This document shows positions 44,810-54,117 of a DNA stretch of 64,000 bases, in pieces. The position numbers were made by a program, and so were the translations under genes. Source of the DNA: Leifsonia tongyongensis (lineage in GTDB: Bacteria > Actinomycetota > Actinomycetes > Actinomycetales > Microbacteriaceae). Under the pieces are notes generated by a model that ran no database searches, had not been told where the DNA came from, and was given only the letters and a program-made list of their open reading frames with translations. Every line of letters begins with the position of its first letter. Within the stretch, counting starts at the first letter, position 1. The DNA lies in NCBI RefSeq assembly GCF_010686705.1, contig NZ_JAAGWY010000001.1:310001-374000 (forward strand), written 5' to 3'.

Positions 44810-46596
44810 TAGATGAGCGACTCGTCGAGGTCGGCCAATATCCTGTCGCCCGAGGCGAGCAGATCCAGTTGCGCGTCAGCCCGCGGCAGCACGTGGAGGA
44901 AGAAGAACCGGGTCGTGAGTCGCTTGGCCTCCGCGAACGCATCGGTCCTGCCCTCAACGGCGAGCACCTGGTCGAGCAGGAGCCACGCGACGACCAGGTC
45001 GCCGGCCGCGTCGAGGTACTCGCTGGCGTTGACGAGCGCGCTCACGGCGTCGCCGTCGGCCCACAAGGCACGGGTGATGTCCACGAGCCGTTCGACGCGA
45101 ACGGCGAGCAGGGGCGCGAGGTCGCTCCCCAGTGCATCCGCCCGACGAACCGTATCCGTCATGGCTCCCACCAGAAGCGCGAACCCGGCGCCGTCGGCGA
45201 GCCGCACCTTACGCCCAAGCAGATCGAGCGCGTGGATGCCGTGGGTTCCCTCGTGGATGTCATTCAGCCGGTTGTCGCGATAGAACTGCTCGACCGGGAA
45301 ATCGCGCACGTATCCGCTTCCCCCGTGAATCTGGATGGCCAGGTCGTCGGCCTTCACGCCCCACTGCGACGGCCAGCTCTTGGCTATGGGGGTGAGCACA
45401 TCCACCAGGAGTTCGGCGTTTGCGCGCGCCGAGCCGTCCTCGCTGGCCTGCACCAGATCGAGGAGCCGCGTCGTGTACAGCACGAGCGCGACCGAGCCTT
45501 CGGCGTAGGCCTTCGCCTCCAGCAGCATCCGCCGTACATCCGGATGCCGGATGATCGGGACCGGCGGAAGCGTCGGATCCTTCGCGGCGAGATCGCGACC
45601 CTGCACCCGGCTTCGCGCGTACTCACGAGCGTGCAGGAACCCGGTTTCGGCCAGCGCCGCGGCCGACGCACCGACCGCGAGCCGAGCCTCGTTCATCATG
45701 TGGAACATGTAGGCCAGACCGTGGCCTTCCTCCCCGATGAGGTAGCCGACGGCGCCCGCGCCGTCTCCCACCGGGTAGGCGCCCGACCCGTAGGACAGCG
45801 CTGTGTTGACCGTCCCGCGGAACCCCATCTTGTGATTCAGTCCCACGAGCGCGATGTCGTTGCGCTGCGTCAGCGCTCCCGGCTCGCCCAGCCATTTCGG
45901 CACGATCAGAAGCGAAAGACCCCGCGTTCCCGCCCCGCCGGTGCGGGCGAGCACGAGATGGACGATGTTCTCGCTGAGCTCGTGGTCTCCGCCCGAGATC
46001 CACATCTTCTCGCCGCGGAGACGATAGGTTCCATCCTCTTGGCGCTTCGCCACGGTGTCGAGGTCGCCGAGCGACGAGCCGACTCCGGGCTCCGACAGGT
46101 TCATGGTGCCGAACCACCGCCCGTCCGTCATCGGCGGAAGGTAGCGCTCGACCAGTTCGGGAGCCGCGTAGGCACGGATGAGGTTGGCTGCCGCTGTCGT
46201 CAGCAAGGGGTACGCGGACGTCCCGATGTTCGCCGCCTGCAGCCACATGGATGCGGCGCGGTACACCACCTGTGGCAGCTGGAAGCCGCCGGCCTCCTCG
46301 TCCAGCGGCGCACCGATCAGCCCGGCCTCGGCGAAGGCGTCGAGCGCGGTCTTGACCCCTTCGACGATCCGGACCGATCCGTCGACGAGGCGCGGCTCCT
46401 CGAGATCCGAGGCTCGGCTGTGCGGCTGGAAGTACTCCTCCGCGATCCTGCGCGTGAGATCGAGGACGTCGTCGAAGGTCGCGCGGCTGTGCTCGGCAAA
46501 GCGCGGGAGCGTTGTCAGCTCGTCCACCCGCAACCAGTCGTACAGGACGAAAGCGAGATCGTTCGGATCCATAATCGTCGACTCGTTACGGTTCAT
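44809..46596 (-). CDS. Acyl-CoA dehydrogenase, long FadE-type
   Basis: A 595-residue flavoprotein, longer than classical acyl-CoA dehydrogenases because of a C-terminal extension. 'GTMNLSEPGVGSSLGDL', 'GEKMWISGGDHEL' and 'QIHGGSGYVRDFPVEQFYRD' are recognisable, and the catalytic glutamate is probably in 'DIHEGTHGIHAL'. I used the ATG at 46594-46596, two bases after the upstream cytochrome gene stop; MDPND eight codons later is possible. It desaturates acyl-CoA and passes electrons to EtfAB, encoded just upstream. Confidence 0.9.
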   Translation of the reverse strand: MNRNESTIMDPNDLAFVLYDWLRVDELTTLPRFAEHSRATFDDVLDLTRRIAEEYFQPHSRASDLEEPRLVDGSVRIVEGVKTALDAFAEAGLIGAPLDEEAGGFQLPQVVYRAASMWLQAANIGTSAYPLLTTAAANLIRAYAAPELVERYLPPMTDGRWFGTMNLSEPGVGSSLGDLDTVAKRQEDGTYRLRGEKMWISGGDHELSENIVHLVLARTGGAGTRGLSLLIVPKWLGEPGALTQRNDIALVGLNHKMGFRGTVNTALSYGSGAYPVGDGAGAVGYLIGEEGHGLAYMFHMMNEARLAVGASAAALAETGFLHAREYARSRVQGRDLAAKDPTLPPVPIIRHPDVRRMLLEAKAYAEGSVALVLYTTRLLDLVQASEDGSARANAELLVDVLTPIAKSWPSQWGVKADDLAIQIHGGSGYVRDFPVEQFYRDNRLNDIHEGTHGIHALDLLGRKVRLADGAGFALLVGAMTDTVRRADALGSDLAPLLAVRVERLVDITRALWADGDAVSALVNASEYLDAAGDLVVAWLLLDQVLAVEGRTDAFAEAKRLTTRFFFLHVLPRADAQLDLLASGDRILADLDESLI

Positions 46597-46598
46597 GG

Positions 46599-47957
46599 TT
46601 ATCCGCTGACCTTTCCGAACAGCCTCGCGATGGGCGCGAGGACCAGGGGACGGGCGGCGACCCAGCCGGCGCCGATGACAGCCAGTGAGGCGACGAAGAT
46701 CCAGAAGCCGACGGGGTTGTCGGCGTACGCGGCAGGGTCCGTCGACCCGAGGGCGGCGTACATATGGTTCAGGTTGCGGAGCGCTCCGGTGGCGAGCACA
46801 AGCGTCACGTGCACGACGATGAACACCACGAAGAAGATCATCACAGGGAAATGCACGCTGCGCGCCCACTCCACGGGGTAGAGCCGGTTGAGCGTCGCGG
46901 CTCGTTTCGGCCACACGCCGCTCATCCTCACTCCGGTGATGATCGCAAGCGGCGCGGCCAGGAATACCACCGCGAAGTACGTGAGCTGCTGAAGGGCGTT
47001 GTAGTTCACCCATCCGTTCTCGGTCGGCCAGTCCAGGGTGAGGTACTGCAGTGCGGCCGACAGCGCATTGGGGAAGACCGCCCATGAGGTCGGCACGACG
47101 CGCATCCACTGCCCCGTCGCGAACAGCAGGATCACGAACACGACCCCGTTGGCGATCCAGAGGATGTCCAGTGCCTGGTGGGACCACAGCGTCAGGCTGA
47201 TCCGGCGCCGTGAGTTGCGACGCGACCAGAAGACGCTCGGCCGCTTCTCGCGCCTCACCTGCAGGCCCGAGCGGATGATGAGCACCATGAAGAACGTGTT
47301 GAGGAAGTGCTGCCAGCCCAGCCAGGCCGGAAGACCGACGGGCGCGTCAGCAGGGAGGGGGTTCGCTCCCGGGTAGGTCGCCATGAAATCCTGAACGGAC
47401 GGCAGCGACGCCACGAACCGGGCCAGTGCGACAACGATCGCGACCACGAGTGCAAGCCCCACGACACCTACGGCGCTCGCTCCCACCCACTGCAGCCTCG
47501 TGAAAGGGCCGTACCGTTTCGGCTCGGCCGACGGCACGACCGGATGCGCGGGCAGGGCAGCGGGCTCGGCCGCCGGTTCCGCCGCTGATGCCGCTGGAGT
47601 GACCACGGCCGCGTCGGCGGTAGGCGGAGGTTCGGGGACCGTCGTACGGGGCAGGCCCCGGCGTATCGCAGGCGCAGAAACAGCCTCCTCGACGGGTGGC
47701 TGAGACTGCGGGGCCGTCGTACGCGGCAGGCCCCGGCGTATCGCGGGCGGAGCGACAGCCGTCTCGACGACAGCCGGCTCGGCGGTGGTCGGCTCGGCGG
47801 TGACCGGCTCGGCGGTGGCCGCCTCGACGACAGCCGTCTCGGCGACAGTAGTCTCGACGGTGGCCTGCTCGGCGACGGCCGTCTCGGCGGGCGGCCACGG
47901 GACACCGCCCGCCACCCGGGGAAGCCCGCGGCGCACGGCGCGCGAGTCGGTCGCCAC
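46599..47957 (-). CDS. Cytochrome b561-like membrane protein with RRGLPR-repeat tail
   Basis: 452 residues. The first 150 are low-complexity (Ala/Glu/Val/Thr/Pro) and hold three RRGLPR motifs (about 8-14, 72-78 and 97-103). Residues about 160-452 are a membrane domain with four to six helices and histidines placed like heme-b ligands ('WQHFLNTF', 'WSHQALDILWI', 'SVHFPVMIFFVVFIVVHV'), as in formate dehydrogenase gamma or cytochrome b561 proteins. Between EtfA and an acyl-CoA dehydrogenase, it may carry electrons from reduced Etf to menaquinone. Heme binding is inferred, not shown. Confidence 0.78.
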   Translation of the reverse strand: MATDSRAVRRGLPRVAGGVPWPPAETAVAEQATVETTVAETAVVEAATAEPVTAEPTTAEPAVVETAVAPPAIRRGLPRTTAPQSQPPVEEAVSAPAIRRGLPRTTVPEPPPTADAAVVTPAASAAEPAAEPAALPAHPVVPSAEPKRYGPFTRLQWVGASAVGVVGLALVVAIVVALARFVASLPSVQDFMATYPGANPLPADAPVGLPAWLGWQHFLNTFFMVLIIRSGLQVRREKRPSVFWSRRNSRRRISLTLWSHQALDILWIANGVVFVILLFATGQWMRVVPTSWAVFPNALSAALQYLTLDWPTENGWVNYNALQQLTYFAVVFLAAPLAIITGVRMSGVWPKRAATLNRLYPVEWARSVHFPVMIFFVVFIVVHVTLVLATGALRNLNHMYAALGSTDPAAYADNPVGFWIFVASLAVIGAGWVAARPLVLAPIARLFGKVSG

Positions 47958-47960
47958 CCG

Positions 47961-48947
47961 CTAGCCCTTCTTAGCCTTAAGCGCTGCGATCAGCTGGGGA
48001 ACCACCGTGAACACGTCGCCCACCACGCCGAAATCCGCGATCGCGAAGATCGGCGCATCGGCATCCTTGTTCACGGCAACGATCGTCTTCGCCGTCTGCA
48101 TCCCTGCCCTGTGCTGAATAGCCCCCGAAATCCCGAGGGCCACATACAGCTGCGGCGACACCTGCACGCCCGTCTGCCCCACCTGGTACGCGTACGGGAC
48201 ATAGCCCGCGTCCACCGCCGCTCGCGACGCGCCCACCGCGGCCCCCAGCACGTCGGCCAGCTGCTCCACCAGCGCGAACTTCTCCGCAGAGCCCAGACCG
48301 CGGCCACCCGCCACGATCTTCGCCGCGCCGCGGAGCTCCGGCCGGGTCGAGGAGCCTGACGCCGCCTCGAAGGACTCGATCGTCGCCGCGCGCGTTCCCG
48401 AGGGCGTGACCGACAGGCGCGACACGTCAGGTTCGGCGACTTCCTGGGCGCGCTCTTCGATAACGCCCTGTCGAACCGTGATGACGAGCGGCCCGAAAGT
48501 GGACGCCGAGGTGACGTTGTACGCGCCGCCATAGACCGAGTGGTGCGCGACCACGCCTTCTTCGTCGCTGCCTACGCCGACGGCGTCCACCGCCAACGGG
48601 AGCGAGCGCCTCGCCGCGAAGCCTCCCGCGATGTCGCGTCCGTCGGCCGAATGAGAGAGCAGGACAGCCGCGGGTCGCACGAGTTCGAAAGCCGCGGCGA
48701 CCGCGTCGACGGCCGGCACGGTCAATTCGTTCGCCTCCCCTGCATGCCCCACGAGCACCGACGCCGCACCGAACTTCCCGGCAGCAGCCGCAAGAGCGTC
48801 GTGCCTCGACTCATCCGCGACCAACAGTGCGACCGGCGTGCCGATCGTGGAGGCTGCGCCCAACAGGCCGGCGCTCGACGAGGCCAGCTCTCCCGCCGGA
48901 GTGGTCTCCAGCACCACCAGGACAGCATCCGGAGCGAATTCCACCAT
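47961..48947 (-). CDS. etfA: Electron transfer flavoprotein alpha subunit
   Basis: About 328 residues. The C-terminal FAD domain is clear ('[20 protein letters not shown]', '[20 protein letters not shown]', '[20 protein letters not shown]', '[16 protein letters not shown]'). I prefer the ATG at 48945-48947, with GGAGGGG suitably upstream, over a GTG that overlaps the etfB stop and leaves no room for a binding site. Carries electrons from the neighbouring acyl-CoA dehydrogenases. Confidence 0.95.
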   Translation of the reverse strand: MVEFAPDAVLVVLETTPAGELASSSAGLLGAASTIGTPVALLVADESRHDALAAAAGKFGAASVLVGHAGEANELTVPAVDAVAAAFELVRPAAVLLSHSADGRDIAGGFAARRSLPLAVDAVGVGSDEEGVVAHHSVYGGAYNVTSASTFGPLVITVRQGVIEERAQEVAEPDVSRLSVTPSGTRAATIESFEAASGSSTRPELRGAAKIVAGGRGLGSAEKFALVEQLADVLGAAVGASRAAVDAGYVPYAYQVGQTGVQVSPQLYVALGISGAIQHRAGMQTAKTIVAVNKDADAPIFAIADFGVVGDVFTVVPQLIAALKAKKG

Positions 48948-48949
48948 GG

Positions 48950-49732
48950 TCACCCCTCCACCAGACGGTTCTCGATGAGGAACGCGGCCAGCCGCTCGCC
49001 GGCGTTCCCGTCGTCCTCGATCTTGACCCCGGCCCCGCGAGGAGGCCTCGCCTCCACCGCCGTCATGATGGACTGCGGAACCGTCGCCGGATCGATGCCG
49101 ACATCGAGATCGGCGAGCGTCACCGTTTCGAACGGCTTCTTCTTGGCCGCCATGATGCCCTTGAAGTTGGGGAATCGGGCGTCCGGCAGCGCCTCGGTGA
49201 TCGAGATCACCGCCGGCAGCTGCGCTGAGACCGTAGCGGAACCGTGATCTGTCGTCCGCGTTCCGGATACCGCGTCGTCCGTGAGGACGACCGTCGACAG
49301 ACTCGTCACGGCCGGGACTCCCAGGTGCTCGCCGAGCATCGCAGGCAGCACGCCCCCATCTCCGTCGGTCGACATGTTGCCGGTGATGACGAGATCGAAG
49401 CCGACCCGCCGCGCGGCTGCGGCGAGAACGCGTGCGGTCACACCGAGATCCGCACCGGCCAGTTGCTCGTCGGCCACCTGCAGAACGCTCGCGGCGCCCA
49501 TTGAAAGGGCTTTGCGGAGCGTGGCGGATGCCGCTTCGGACGCCATCGATACGACGACGACCTCGGTCTCCGGATGCGCGTCGACGTGCGACAACGCGAC
49601 CTCGAGCGCGCGCTCGCCGATCTCGTCCAGCACCCGCTCCGATGCCTCGCGGTCGGCCAGGCCCGTCTGCAGATCCAGCCTGCGGTCACCGTAGGTGTCG
49701 GGGACCTCCTTGACCAGGACGACGATTCTCAC
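48950..49732 (-). CDS. etfB: Electron transfer flavoprotein beta subunit
   Basis: A 260-residue EtfB: '[19 protein letters not shown]', '[20 protein letters not shown]' and the family signature '[19 protein letters not shown]' are present. Pairs with EtfA to accept electrons from acyl-CoA dehydrogenases. Forty-three bases from the upstream acyl-CoA dehydrogenase on the same strand, so one operon of two dehydrogenases, Etf and a membrane protein is likely. Confidence 0.95.
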   Translation of the reverse strand: MRIVVLVKEVPDTYGDRRLDLQTGLADREASERVLDEIGERALEVALSHVDAHPETEVVVVSMASEAASATLRKALSMGAASVLQVADEQLAGADLGVTARVLAAAARRVGFDLVITGNMSTDGDGGVLPAMLGEHLGVPAVTSLSTVVLTDDAVSGTRTTDHGSATVSAQLPAVISITEALPDARFPNFKGIMAAKKKPFETVTLADLDVGIDPATVPQSIMTAVEARPPRGAGVKIEDDGNAGERLAAFLIENRLVEG

Positions 49733-49775
49733 TGGTGTGCTCCGTGCGAAGACGGGACTCTCGTCCAGCCGGCGC

Positions 49776-50939
49776 TCATGCGACGCCCAAGGCTCGCGCG
49801 ATCACGAGAAGCTGGACTTCGCTGGTGCCCTCCCCGATCTCGAGGATCTTCGAATCCCGGAAGTGGCGCGCGACCGGGTACTCGTTCATGAATCCGTTTC
49901 CGCCGAAGATCTGCGTGGCATCCCTCGCATTGTCCATCGCTGCGTCGCTGGCGGCCAGCTTCGCGATCGCCGCCTCGGTCTTGAACGGCTGGCCCGCATC
50001 CCGAAGTCGTGCAGCGTGCAGCCACGCGAGCCGGGCCGAGTGCACCCTGGCCTGCATCCGTGCCAGAAGGAACTGGATGCCCTGCCTGCTTGCCAGGGGC
50101 TCACCGAAGACGTTCCGCTTCCTGGCGTAGTCGACGGCGGCTTCGAGGCATCCTTCGGCGGCCCCGGTCGACAGCGCCGCGATCGCGATGCGCCCCTCGT
50201 CGAGGATGTGCAGGAACGCGGCGAAGCCTCGGCCTCGCTCGCCGAGCAGGTTGGATGCGGGCACTCGCGCGTCCGCGAACGTCAGGGGATGCGTATCCGA
50301 CGCATGCCAGCCCACCTTGTCGTACGCAGGCTCGACCGTGAAACCCGGTGTGCCGCTGGGCACGATGATCGTCGAGATCTCTTTGCGGTCGTCCCGCTGA
50401 CCGGTCACGGCAGTGATGGTGACGAAACGCGTGATCGCGGTGCCCGAGTTCGTGATGAACTGCTTCGACCCGTTGATGACCCATTCGTCCCCGTCGAGGA
50501 CGGCTGTGGTGCGGGTCGCACCCGCATCGGAACCGGCTTCGGGCTCCGTGAGACCGAAACCGCCGAGTGCCTTGCCGGACAGCAGCGAGGGCAGATATTC
50601 CTGCTTCTGCTCCTCCGAGCCGAACCGGTAGATCGGCATCGCGCCGAGGCTGACTCCGGCTTCGAGCGTGATGGCGATCGACTGATCGACGCGGCCGAGC
50701 GCCTCGATGGCCAGACCGAGAGCGAGATAGTCGCCGCCCTGACCGCCGTACTGCTCGTCGAAGGGAAGCCCGAACAGGCCGAGATCGCCCATTTGCGCGA
50801 CGACGTCGAGCGGAAGCGTCTTCGTCCGGTCGGCCTCATAGGCGACCGGTGCGACCACCTCCTCGGCGAACTCGCGCACCATGTTCGCGAGTTCGACGTG
50901 TTCGTCGCTCAATCCATAGGTGGTCAGATCGATTGTCAC
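49776..50939 (-). CDS. Acyl-CoA dehydrogenase, short/branched-chain type
   Basis: About 387 residues with the complete family pattern: 'FGLTEPEAGSDAGATRT', 'WVINGSKQFITNSGTA', 'QIFGGNGFMNEYPVARHFRD' and the catalytic glutamate in 'KILEIGEGTSEVQ', C-terminal as in short-chain and isovaleryl-type enzymes. The GTG at 50937-50939 is chosen because GGAG lies six bases upstream. First gene of the acyl-CoA/Etf operon; oxidises acyl-CoA with electrons passing to Etf. Confidence 0.93.
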   Translation of the reverse strand: MTIDLTTYGLSDEHVELANMVREFAEEVVAPVAYEADRTKTLPLDVVAQMGDLGLFGLPFDEQYGGQGGDYLALGLAIEALGRVDQSIAITLEAGVSLGAMPIYRFGSEEQKQEYLPSLLSGKALGGFGLTEPEAGSDAGATRTTAVLDGDEWVINGSKQFITNSGTAITRFVTITAVTGQRDDRKEISTIIVPSGTPGFTVEPAYDKVGWHASDTHPLTFADARVPASNLLGERGRGFAAFLHILDEGRIAIAALSTGAAEGCLEAAVDYARKRNVFGEPLASRQGIQFLLARMQARVHSARLAWLHAARLRDAGQPFKTEAAIAKLAASDAAMDNARDATQIFGGNGFMNEYPVARHFRDSKILEIGEGTSEVQLLVIARALGVA

Positions 50940-51021
50940 CAAGTACTCCGCTTCATTGAGGACGTATCACCGTGCATGCGTTTCCATGCTAGATGGTTCG
51001 GGGGAACGCTGCGCCTCACCC

Positions 51022-51552
51022 CTAGCCGCCGTTGACACCCTCCATCCGCCATCCATCCCACGCGGTCGGGTTGATGATCGCAAGGGGTTCCTGGTCGGAT
51101 TTGCCGTCGGCAAAGTGGATCGTGGCGAGTGCAAACGCGCTGTCGACGTCGCTCTGCTTCACGGTGACGCTTGCGACTCCGCCTCGCGCGTCGGCCGCAT
51201 GACGGAATGCCTCCGGCGCCACCGTCGGGTCTCCGGTCCAATCGGGGGACGGGATAGCCTTCTTCATCTCACTCGGACTCTCATCCGAAAGCGCCTGCAG
51301 GTAGCAGCGGATCACTCCCGCCTGCGCAGGGTCGGCTCCGGTGATGGTCGCGGGATACGGGCACGACACGGGGCAACTGTCGTCCGTGTCACCGCTGAGG
51401 TTGCAGATCGGCGCCCAGAGCGCGTCCCCGCTCCACGCGTTGCCCCAGATGGCACCGACGAGCACCACCACGGCAAGCCATACCTGAACGGATCGCCTCT
51501 GCCACGGCTTCGTTCGTCGCAGTAGCAGTGCGTCTTCATTCGTGCGCGTCAC
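51022..51552 (-). CDS. Membrane-anchored protein, function unknown
   Basis: A 176-residue protein: cytoplasmic basic start, one membrane segment (about 22-40) and an extracytoplasmic domain with four cysteines ('ICNLSGDTDDSCPVSCPYPA' and VIRCYL) that could form disulfides. 'IHFADGKSDQEPLAI' near the end gives a beta-rich look. GTG start sharing one base with the stop of the upstream gene. No family recognised. Confidence 0.65.
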   Translation of the reverse strand: MTRTNEDALLLRRTKPWQRRSVQVWLAVVVLVGAIWGNAWSGDALWAPICNLSGDTDDSCPVSCPYPATITGADPAQAGVIRCYLQALSDESPSEMKKAIPSPDWTGDPTVAPEAFRHAADARGGVASVTVKQSDVDSAFALATIHFADGKSDQEPLAIINPTAWDGWRMEGVNGG

Positions 51553-51929
51553 TAGCCCTGCCCTTGCGTGCTCGCGATCAGCGCCATGACGATGAAGCCA
51601 GCTGGAATCAAGAAGACCACGATTCCCATCCCGATCGCGACGCCGGCCAACGCTCTGAACCGCGTGCGCATGAGCAGCGCGACGGTACCGGCGATGATGC
51701 TCAGGAGTGGGAGGACGACCAGCCCATACTGGAACGGGTCGAAAACGCCTTCGGTGGTGACCGAGATAAACGTCACGAAGCCACTGACGATGGCCAGGAC
51801 CGCCAGAGCGAGCGCTGCGATGGCGAACCAGTCGGCCGTCACTCGACGGCGTGCACTGGAGTTCGTTCGGAGCGCTGGCGAGACATCGGGAATGTGCTCG
51901 GCGCGGACCGCTGTCTCATGGTTTGCCAC
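51552..51929 (-). CDS. Small membrane protein (DUF4190-like topology)
   Basis: About 125 residues if started at the GTG at 51927-51929. After a polar N-terminus come three hydrophobic segments ('WFAIAALALAVLAIVSGFVT', 'GLVVLPLLSIIAGTVALLM', 'ALAGVAIGMGIVVFLIPAGF'). The arrangement resembles the small DUF4190-type membrane proteins, but I cannot confirm it. Coupled to the following gene by a TAGTG junction. Confidence 0.55.
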   Translation of the reverse strand: MANHETAVRAEHIPDVSPALRTNSSARRRVTADWFAIAALALAVLAIVSGFVTFISVTTEGVFDPFQYGLVVLPLLSIIAGTVALLMRTRFRALAGVAIGMGIVVFLIPAGFIVMALIASTQGQG

Positions 51930-52181
51930 GAAGACCAATCGTATGGGCGACCGGCTCCGTACCGCGGCCCCCCATCGAAGGTGCAGCAGCGCCAGCGAGC
52001 CGTTAGTGTTTGCCCCGCGCCCGTATGGAGTTCGCAAGGATCGCATCCGCCCCGTTCGCCCGAGCGCATCCTTTTCTCGTGGTTGAATTCGTACGCGAAC
52101 TCACGGAAGGCGCCAAACTCTGGGGCACCACGGCTGACGCGCCCGCTTCGGAGTCGCATCCGATCGCTTTCGGTCGTACGC

Positions 52182-52364
52182 ATGTACATCCGCGGTGAGC
52201 TCGAGGTGGACGGTAACGCGTCGCTCCTGCGAGAGACGGCTGCCGCTTTCGCGTCACTGGATGCACGGCGCCGGGCCGGCGACGTCGATCCCGTTCGGTA
52301 CGAAGCGGAATGGGCCCGCATTTACGAGACGCTGCCGAGCTCGAACGTGTCCGTCATGTCGTGA
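52182..52364 (+). CDS. Small hypothetical protein (60 aa)
   Basis: A 60-codon frame starting MYIRGELEVDGNASLLRE, with an even, hydrophilic and protein-like composition and helix-forming middle part. There is no good ribosome binding site, and the opposite strand is also open. I include it as a weak call; it could equally be untranslated. Confidence 0.3.
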   Translation: MYIRGELEVDGNASLLRETAAAFASLDARRRAGDVDPVRYEAEWARIYETLPSSNVSVMS

Positions 52365-52407
52365 ACCAGCCCCTTCACGTGACCCCCCGCCGATAGACCG
52401 AACAGTC

Positions 52408-52438
52408 TTGACTTTCCTTCACGTTCCGCGCAGATTAG
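52408..52438 (+). promoter_or_regulatory. Promoter candidate for the 59-residue gene
   Basis: TTGACT at 52408-52413 and GATTAG at 52433-52438 are separated by 19 bases, slightly long, or 18 if the -10 is read one base earlier. They lie about 75 bases before the start of the small gene at 52514. Sequence match only. Confidence 0.4.
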
Positions 52439-52513
52439 TCGGACCAGCGAGTCAAAACGTGACGCGTACGCACGATGTGTGGGCGCTGGTGCAACAACCC
52501 GGGGGGGATTGCG

Positions 52514-52693
52514 ATGAACGACTGGAACAGTGCACTGGATGAGGTCGCGCGAAGCATGAAGGGGCAGCCGAGCGAGGTGATCCTGGAGTCGTTGCGTGCT
52601 GCTACGGGTCCCGACGACGCCTGGGACGAGGCCGTGATGGTGCAGGCCGCATCCGAAATCGCCAACGGCGTCAACCTCCACTTCAACCGATAG
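52514..52693 (+). CDS. Small acidic hypothetical protein (59 aa)
   Basis: A 59-residue protein starting MNDWNSALDEVARSMKGQ. It is helical, acidic and hydrophilic with no signal or membrane segment. A G-rich run precedes the ATG, a TTGACT/GATTAG promoter candidate lies upstream and a strong terminator begins at its stop codon, so it looks like a complete single-gene unit. No family recognised. Confidence 0.6.
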   Translation: MNDWNSALDEVARSMKGQPSEVILESLRAATGPDDAWDEAVMVQAASEIANGVNLHFNR

Positions 52694-52724
52694 CGGCCCC
52701 GCCCCACGTCGGGGCAGGGCCGCT
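52692..52724. terminator. Bidirectional terminator
   Basis: Arms AGCGGCCCCGCCCC (52692-52705) and GGGGCAGGGCCGCT (52711-52724) pair over 14 positions with one G-U, around a 5-base loop. It lies between the small plus-strand gene and the convergent phosphoesterase gene. Confidence 0.8.
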
Positions 52725-52740
52725 TCGACAGGGTCGCCGC

Positions 52741-53928
52741 TCAGCCTTTGCAGGCCCCCGATCCGGAGTCGGAGTAGTCGAGCGCCGACGCGCTGAGGCC
52801 GGCGCCCTGCAGTGCCGGAGCGTACGAGAACGCGTAGCTGTGCTGCTTGAGCGTGAGCTTCATCGTGCCGTAGCCCTGGTTGTAGGCGGTGACGACATTC
52901 GGGTTCGCGTAGCTTCCGTCGGCGTTCGTCGCGAGGGCGTCGAGGGCTTCACCGCCGGTTCCGATGATGATTTCCGGGATGCCGGACTTGGGGTCATACT
53001 GGCCGGCCGGGTCCATCGGCTTGAACCGCGCGTACGCATGCTCGTGACCGTTGAGGATGAGCGTCGCGTGGTTCGCGTAGAGGAGCTTCCACCAGTCATC
53101 GGTCACCTGGCCTTCCTGGCCGCCGGCGCCGGGCGCGGATGCTGCCACGGTCGCCGTGGAGGCCGTCGTCGCGCTGAAGGTCGGCTGGTGCCAGTAGGCG
53201 ATCGTGCACTGCTGGTGGTTGTTCTGCAGGTCGCTCGCAAGCCACTCAGTCTCCTGCGCGAGCAGCCCGCTGTCGGAGGTCGAGCAGTCGTTGGCGAAAG
53301 CGGCGGAATTGCACTCGGCGTTGAGGGAGATGATGTGCCAGTTGCCGAGGTCGTACGAGTACCAGCCCTGGTTGGCGCTCGTGTCGTTCCCGGCCTGGCC
53401 GGAGGTGTTCGGCGTGCCGGCCTGGTCGTGGCCGTTGAAGTAGGCGAAGTAGCCGTTGCCGTTCTGGCCGGCCTCGTTGTCGCCCTTCTTCGTGTAGGAG
53501 TAGTACTCGTGGTTGCCGGGGGCGGGCCGTTCGAGGAACTTGAGACCACCCCAGGCCTGCTCGAAGGAGCCCTCGAAGTCGCTCAGCTTGCCGACCTGAT
53601 ACTGCTCGTCGCCCAGGAGAGCGACGGCGTCCGGCTTCATCGCGTCGGCCTGCTTTGCGGTCGCGAACTCTGCTGCATAGCCGCCGAGGCTCGGGCTGCC
53701 GCACTTGAGGGCAGCCGGATTGGCGGTGTTGGCGCTGTCATCCGGTTCGCAGGCGATGTCGCCGACAGCGGCGAGCGTATAGGTCTTGGCGTCGTCGCCC
53801 TTGGCGGCGGTGTTGTACGGCCAGCCGTTGCCGATGCCGGGTGCCGCGACAGCAGCCGCCGCGCCGAGCAGCGACGCCGCTACGATGCCAGCGGCGATCA
53901 GCGAGATCTTACGAGTTCGAGAGCGCAT
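52741..53928 (-). CDS. Secreted calcineurin-like metallophosphoesterase
   Basis: A 395-residue exported protein with a signal peptide ending near residue 28 (AVAA). All blocks of the dinuclear metallophosphatase site are visible: VGDIA, LGDEQY, PGNHEYY, 'IAYWHQP' and NGHEHAY. It resembles purple-acid-phosphatase-like secreted phosphoesterases of actinobacteria. Expected to hydrolyse phosphate monoesters or diesters outside the cell. Second secreted phosphoesterase in the window. Confidence 0.9.
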   Translation of the reverse strand: MRSRTRKISLIAAGIVAASLLGAAAAVAAPGIGNGWPYNTAAKGDDAKTYTLAAVGDIACEPDDSANTANPAALKCGSPSLGGYAAEFATAKQADAMKPDAVALLGDEQYQVGKLSDFEGSFEQAWGGLKFLERPAPGNHEYYSYTKKGDNEAGQNGNGYFAYFNGHDQAGTPNTSGQAGNDTSANQGWYSYDLGNWHIISLNAECNSAAFANDCSTSDSGLLAQETEWLASDLQNNHQQCTIAYWHQPTFSATTASTATVAASAPGAGGQEGQVTDDWWKLLYANHATLILNGHEHAYARFKPMDPAGQYDPKSGIPEIIIGTGGEALDALATNADGSYANPNVVTAYNQGYGTMKLTLKQHSYAFSYAPALQGAGLSASALDYSDSGSGACKG

Positions 53929-54080
53929 ACCAGTCCTCCTGAAGGGCGGGGTCTGAGTGACGCCGCTGCCAGGCCAGAGGCTAGGGTCGCGAGGCGACGT
54001 CCCGGTGAACCCGGGGCGACGATCGGATGAATGGATCCGCGGCAGATGGACAGCAGCCTCAACGTGAATCCGAGTCGTGT

Positions 54081-54116
54081 CGCCCAGTACTCTGATCGCG
54101 CCCAGTACTCTGATCG
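54081..54116. repeat. Two tandem copies of an 18-bp unit
   Basis: CGCCCAGTACTCTGATCG occurs twice without a gap, ending one base before the ATG at 54118. Each copy holds TACTCT, a TANNNT box; in the second it lies six bases before the ATG, the spacing of leaderless promoters. The duplication may have doubled a promoter, or encoded AQYSDR twice if translation starts upstream. Confidence 0.7.
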
Positions 54117-54117
54117 C

